From NCBI RefSeq assembly GCF_014641455.1, contig NZ_BMHT01000001.1:310001-374000 (forward strand): a DNA stretch of 64,000 nt, given 5' to 3'. Below the pieces are notes generated by a model. That model was not told where the DNA came from and made no database searches. It saw only the letters and a list, made by a program, of their open reading frames with translations. Source of the stretch: Hymenobacter cavernae (GTDB lineage: Bacteria; Bacteroidota; Bacteroidia; Cytophagales; Hymenobacteraceae). The position numbers and the translations under genes were made by a program. Below, piece by piece: positions 60,414 through 64,000 of the stretch. The stretch's first letter is position 1, and every line of letters starts with the position of its first letter.

Positions 60414-61877
60414 TTACGGCTGAGGTGCGCTCGGGATATAGAACTCGAATTTGAATTCTACGCGGCGGTTCTTGGCCTGACCTGCTTTCGAAGTGTTCGG
60501 AGCAGCTGGTTGCGATTCGCCGAAGCCTTCCGTCGTTACACGGTTCGGATCCATCTTCTTGTTGGTGAAGTAACGCTTAGCCGAAGCAGCGCGACGTTCC
60601 GACAAGCCTTGGTTATACTCATCCGTGCCGCGGCTATCAGCGTGGCCCGAGATGCGGACACTGTACTCAGGATATTGGTTCAGGATCGTGATGACGTTGT
60701 CGAGGGTTGGGTACGACGACTTGCGCAGTACGGTGCTGTTCGTTTCGAACTGTACCGGCTTCACTTTGTTCATCAGAGCCGGATCAATTACGCGGCAGCC
60801 AGTCGAGTCTACAGTCGAACCAGCAGGCGTGCCAGGGCACTTATCGAGGTTATCCGGTACACCGTCGCCGTCAGCGTCCGTTACCAATGGGCAACCTGTA
60901 GCGTCTACTTGAGTGCCAGCAGGTGTGCCGGGGCACTTATCGTTAGCATCGGTTACACCGTCGCCGTCCGAGTCGGGGCAGCCACGCAGAGCGGGCAGAC
61001 CAGCTTGATCTGGGCAGGCATCATCGCCGTCCCGTACACCGTCACCGTCGCGGTCAGGGCAGCCTTCCAGCGTAGCCAAGCCTTTTTCGGTGGGGCATTT
61101 ATCCTGGTAATCCGGTACACCGTCGCCGTCGCCGTCAAGCGGGCAACCGTTCGGGTCTACTGCTACGCCAGCGGGCGTGTCGGGGCATTTGTCTTTGCGA
61201 TCAGGCACACCGTCGCCGTCCGTATCCTTGGCTTTGCCGAGGGCTACCGTCAGGCCAGCTGTGTGTTGCAGGAAGCGGTCATCAAAACCGTCGCTGTCGC
61301 GGTTAGGGTTGCCGTCGAAGTCAGCTTTGTATCCAACAGTTTGGCCAGTTTGGATGAACAAACCAACTGCTTCGCTCAAGCGGAAGTTAATACCAGCGGC
61401 AGCCAGCACGCTGAAGTAGTTCTTATCACGAGCTAGGTCAATGCTCTGACCGTTGATGTTATAAACACCTTCGCGGCTCGTATACAACAGGCCGGGTGCA
61501 ACCAACAGATAAGGCTGTATAACAGCATCTTCTTTCAGTGCCCAGCCGTTGTTCAGTTTCAGCTTCAGGCCTACATTGGCATTCACAATGTTGGTGGCGA
61601 AGTTGGTGCCGAAGTCACCAGTCTTCTTGAGTTCGCCATAGTTACCGTTCAGGCTGATGTCCAAACCAGGCGTCAGGTACATACTAAACGAGATGCCAGG
61701 GCCCCATTTAGCGCGGCTAGCGTCCCAGAAGTCGGAACCTAGGTTGCCTTTGTACTGGAAGGCATTTGCGTTTAAGCCGATGGCGAATTTTCTGTCTGCC
61801 GTTTGGGCTTGCCCGTCCGGGGCAGCCGCCAACAGCGCCAGACCCAAGGCAGCGGATTTTGCTAGAACGTTTCTCAT
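60414..61877 (-). CDS. OmpA-family porin with thrombospondin type 3 repeats
   Basis: I choose the ATG giving MRNVLAKSAALG (487 residues) with a signal peptide ending GQAQT. Residues 25-235 form an eight-strand barrel-like region. About five thrombospondin type 3 calcium-binding repeats follow (DGDGVPDxxDKCP), covering 240-370, and then the OmpA C-terminal peptidoglycan-binding domain (ISGHADSRGTDEYNQGLSERRA, read in parts). It anchors the outer membrane to the cell wall. The order of domains is common in Bacteroidota. Confidence 0.93.
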   Translation of the reverse strand: MRNVLAKSAALGLALLAAAPDGQAQTADRKFAIGLNANAFQYKGNLGSDFWDASRAKWGPGISFSMYLTPGLDISLNGNYGELKKTGDFGTNFATNIVNANVGLKLKLNNGWALKEDAVIQPYLLVAPGLLYTSREGVYNINGQSIDLARDKNYFSVLAAAGINFRLSEAVGLFIQTGQTVGYKADFDGNPNRDSDGFDDRFLQHTAGLTVALGKAKDTDGDGVPDRKDKCPDTPAGVAVDPNGCPLDGDGDGVPDYQDKCPTEKGLATLEGCPDRDGDGVRDGDDACPDQAGLPALRGCPDSDGDGVTDANDKCPGTPAGTQVDATGCPLVTDADGDGVPDNLDKCPGTPAGSTVDSTGCRVIDPALMNKVKPVQFETNSTVLRKSSYPTLDNVITILNQYPEYSVRISGHADSRGTDEYNQGLSERRAASAKRYFTNKKMDPNRVTTEGFGESQPAAPNTSKAGQAKNRRVEFKFEFYIPSAPQP

Positions 61878-62224
61878 AGCAGGGTGTTTGAGGGTGAACA
61901 AAGATGTCCGGTGTTGTTGCATTGATTAGGTGAATGCGTAAGGGAACTAGCTGCCTATACTTCGTCTTTAAAATAAAGTTGTTGTTCAGGCAAAAAATGG
62001 AACCAATTCAGTAGGTATTTATTCCCTACTAGTTTATCTTGGCTAGGTACTACTAGACACTGATTATCAGCTTCTATGAAGCCGTGAGAGCCCTACTATA
62101 TAGGACTGCTTCATTTCTTATTTCGAGGCAAATATATTTTAGAAAAGCACAAAAAAAAGCCCTTCTGCGTAATCAGAAGGGCTTTTGAGGCTGCTATTTA
62201 AGCTATTTAGGACCTGTTACCGGC
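61878..62224. other. intergenic region upstream of the OmpA-like gene
   Basis: About 347 bases, AT-rich. It contains a minus-strand -7 box TATATTTG at 62129-62136 (252 bases before the start codon, no matching -33 TTG), an imperfect inverted repeat AGTAGG...CCTACT at about 62010-62032 and the terminator at 62155. A long, stable 5' leader is possible, as on many OmpA messages. Confidence 0.5.
62155..62187 (-). terminator. terminator after the aminopeptidase P gene
   Basis: AAAAGCCCTTCTG and CAGAAGGGCTTTT flank a 7-base loop. It lies 38 bases past the stop and has flanking A- and T-runs. Confidence 0.9.
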
Positions 62225-63517
62225 CTAGCTTTTCCGCATAAGACGCTCTATATCTTCTACCTCCAGCGGAATGGTGCGCATCAGATCTTCGTTGCCGCTT
62301 TTTGTGATTAATATGTCATTTTCCAAGCGAATACCTAGGTCTTCCTCGCGGATGTAGATGCCCGGCTCGCAGGTGTACACCATGCCCGGCTCGAAGGTGC
62401 GGTACTTGTCACCCACGTCGTGCACATCGAGACCTAGGTAGTGCGAGGTGCCGTGCATGAAGTACTTTTTGTACAGTGGCGCGGCCGGGTTCTGGTTTTT
62501 CACATCCGACTCATTGAGCAGATCCAGCTTAATCAACTCCTGCTCCATCGTGCGGCCCACGGCGGCGTGATATTCCTCGATGTTGTTGCCGGCTACGAGC
62601 TGCGAAGTGGCAAACTTCATCACGCGCAGCACGGCCTCGTACACGTCGCGCTGGCGCTTGGTGAAGGTGCCGTTCACGGGCAAGGAGCGCGAAAGGTCGG
62701 CGGCGTAGTTGGCGTATTCGGCACCAAAGTCAAGCAGCAGCACGTCGCCATCCTGGCACTGGCGGTCGTTGCTCACGTAATGCAGAATGCAGGCGCTGGC
62801 GCCCGAAGCGATGATGCTGCCGTAAGCGGGTCCGCGGCTGGCGTTGCGCACAAACTCGTGCAGAATCTCCGCTTCAATCTCGTATTCCCACACGCCCGGC
62901 TTCACAAAGCCCAGCAAGCGGCGGAACGCCTTTTCGGTAATGTTGGCCGCCTGGCGCATCAGCCGGATTTCCTCGTCGCTCTTGATGGCGCGCAGCTGGT
63001 GCATGAGGGGCGCCACGCGGCGGTACTGATGCAGCGGGTAGTGCTCCTTCATCCATTTCACGAAACGGGCATCACGCGTTTCTACTTCTACCACGGCCCG
63101 AATGTGCTCGTTGGAATTCAAATAAACGTTTTCGGCCTCGTTCATGAGGGCGGGCAGCACCTGCTTGAAGGAGTCGATCCACATGATCGTTGGGATGCCC
63201 GACTGCGCCCGCGCTTCGTCTTTGGTCAGCTTATAGCCTTCCCAGATGAGGATATGTTCGCTGGTTTCGCGCAAAAACAGGATTTCGCGGTGCTGCGGCA
63301 GCTTGGCATCGGGGAAGATGACGAGGATGCTTTCTTCCTGATCGACGCCGGAGAGGTAGAACAGGTCGTTGTTTTGCCGGAATGCCATCGTGCCGTCGGC
63401 GTTGGTGGGCATCACGTCGTTAGATTGAAAAATAGCGAGCGACGCGGCTGGCAGGTGCTGCGTGAAATTGCGCCGATTCTGAATAAAAAGCTGCGGATCG
63501 ATGGGGCCGTAACGCAT
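62225..63517 (-). CDS. aminopeptidase P family (M24) protein
   Basis: The 430-residue protein has the creatinase-like N-terminal domain and the pita-bread M24 domain. Metal ligands are seen in LLLDFGAEY, YAADLSRS, MHGTSHYLG, VYTCEPGIYI and IRLENDILIT. It removes the N-terminal residue from peptides with proline at position 2, with two Mn or Zn ions. The length fits PepP. No signal peptide. Confidence 0.93.
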   Translation of the reverse strand: MRYGPIDPQLFIQNRRNFTQHLPAASLAIFQSNDVMPTNADGTMAFRQNNDLFYLSGVDQEESILVIFPDAKLPQHREILFLRETSEHILIWEGYKLTKDEARAQSGIPTIMWIDSFKQVLPALMNEAENVYLNSNEHIRAVVEVETRDARFVKWMKEHYPLHQYRRVAPLMHQLRAIKSDEEIRLMRQAANITEKAFRRLLGFVKPGVWEYEIEAEILHEFVRNASRGPAYGSIIASGASACILHYVSNDRQCQDGDVLLLDFGAEYANYAADLSRSLPVNGTFTKRQRDVYEAVLRVMKFATSQLVAGNNIEEYHAAVGRTMEQELIKLDLLNESDVKNQNPAAPLYKKYFMHGTSHYLGLDVHDVGDKYRTFEPGMVYTCEPGIYIREEDLGIRLENDILITKSGNEDLMRTIPLEVEDIERLMRKS

Positions 63518-63599
63518 GAGAGGTAAGCTTTGGGTAAAGAAAACGCGCCGGAGCGCGGCTTGCGCAAGTTAGAACAATGCGCCAGACTGTGTGGTGTGC

Positions 63600-63679
63600 T
63601 GTCATTCCGAGCAGCGCGAGGAATCTGAGTTTACCACTAGAACATGCAACTCAGATTCCTCGCGCTGCTCGGAATGACA
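63600..63679. repeat. REP-like hairpin, family A, copy 5
   Basis: TGTCATTCCGAGCAGCGCGA pairs perfectly with TCGCGCTGCTCGGAATGACA; GGAATCTGAGTT pairs with AACTCAGATTCC. It lies between divergent genes, unlike most of the other copies. Confidence 0.92.
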
Positions 63680-63687
63680 GTAGCAAG

Positions 63688-63719
63688 TTGCGTCAGCAGC
63701 CTACACCTAGGTATCTTTG
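63688..63719 (+). promoter_or_regulatory. Bacteroidota promoter of the second GT9 gene
   Basis: TTG (63688-63690), 21 bases and TATCTTTG (63712-63719) match the consensus. The ATG is 17 bases downstream. An ACCTAGGT lies inside the spacer. Confidence 0.7.
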
Positions 63720-63736
63720 CCGCTTTATTTCCGCCA

Positions 63737-64000
63737 ATGCCTCAACCCGTCGAACGTGCTATCCTGCTGATCCAAACTGCTTTCATCGGCGACGTGATTC
63801 TGGCCACGGCGCTGCTGGAACGCCTGCACGCGGAGCACCCCAATACGCCCATTGATTTCCTGGTGCGCAAGGGCAATGAGGGTTTGGTGAAAGACCATCC
63901 GCATGTGCGGGAGGTGCTGATCTGGGATAAGAAGAAGGACAAGTACCTAGGTTTGTGGCGGCTACTCCTTCACATTCGTGCCGCGCACTATGACCAGGTT
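63737..64000 (+). CDS. GT9 glycosyltransferase, cut by window end
   Basis: From the ATG at 63737 the frame stays open to the end of the window (88 codons). MPQPVERAILLIQTAFIGD is the GT9 phosphate-loop start, and HPHVREVLIWDKK is typical of ADP-heptose:LPS heptosyltransferases. It resembles the GT9 protein at 53026-54096 only at this level. The missing C-terminal part would be needed to assign it. Confidence 0.85.
   Translation, partial: MPQPVERAILLIQTAFIGDVILATALLERLHAEHPNTPIDFLVRKGNEGLVKDHPHVREVLIWDKKKDKYLGLWRLLLHIRAAHYDQV

Noticed and set aside
62441..63526. Plus-strand open frame of 361 codons opposite aminopeptidase P
   Set aside because: All M24 metal ligands are on the minus strand; the plus frame is a shadow without a coherent protein.
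1..64000. tRNA, rRNA, tmRNA and riboswitch genes
   Set aside because: I looked for T-loop words such as GGTTCGAATCC and for paired cloverleaf arms and saw none. Some structured RNA could still be missed by eye.
1..64000. Insertion sequence, prophage, or defence island
   Set aside because: No transposase, integrase, phage structural gene, restriction or toxin-antitoxin gene is recognisable. The repeats are non-coding hairpins only.

Overview
The window looks like chromosomal DNA from a Bacteroidota of the Cytophagales, most like Hymenobacter or a close relative. This is inferred from gene content, not from any search. The pointers are Bacteroidota-type families (DUF4270 and DUF4252 lipoproteins, a Kelch lipoprotein, a 961-residue LptD-like protein, Rho with a long disordered insert, S16 with a long tail), promoters of the form TTG-N17-21-TAnnTTTG, and few Shine-Dalgarno sites. 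GC content is roughly 55-58% by eye. I found no tRNA, rRNA, CRISPR array, transposase or phage gene. Most of the window is ordinary core genome.

Layout. 1-3.1 kb: a BlaI/BlaR1-type regulatory pair with three matching operators. 3.3-5.6 kb: a Kelch plus DUF4270 lipoprotein pair. 5.7-13 kb: folB, a DivIVA-domain protein, a WD40 protein, a phosphopantetheinyl transferase, a redoxin, a transglutaminase-like protein and an acyl-CoA carboxylase beta subunit. 13-18 kb: envelope genes (MlaD-type, amidase, LptD-like). 18-21 kb: panB, an RluA-type synthase and a desaturase. 21-25 kb: a secreted Hint-domain protein and a Tat-exported aminotransferase/amine oxidase pair. 25-27.5 kb: the rpsP-rimM-trmD-rplS cluster. 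28-32 kb: an M1 peptidase and a lipoprotein with a pyrophosphatase fold that has lost its acidic active site. 33-35 kb: PTPS/QueD-like protein plus folE, then a TIGR01777 epimerase. 35-43 kb: PBP1A, a run of small membrane proteins, a diiron ferritin-like protein, a DUF4173 protein and a winged-helix regulator with a membrane partner. 44-52 kb: a methyltransferase, a UbiA prenyltransferase, a DsbA-like protein, rho and serS. 52-64 kb: a UBP zinc finger, OsmC, two GT9 glycosyltransferases (the second cut by the window end), PolX, small lipoproteins, an EVE protein, an OmpA/TSP3 porin and aminopeptidase P.

The most striking signal is not a gene. The palindrome ACCTAGGT and its relatives with a CTAG core are scattered through the whole window, in genes, intergenic DNA and terminator loops. 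A hand count gives about 66 CCTAGG and about 33 ACCTAGGT; base composition predicts roughly 20 and 1. CTAG is rare in most bacteria, so this resembles a highly iterated palindrome such as cyanobacterial HIP1. Several families of intergenic inverted repeats are also present, the clearest being five copies of a TGTCATTCCGA...TCGGAATGACA hairpin. Other points of interest are the triple BlaI-type operator, a 7-bp tandem repeat touching the folB start codon, a pair of CTTTG-N5-CAAAG dyads flanking the winged-helix regulator, the Hint-domain protein and the pseudo-pyrophosphatase.
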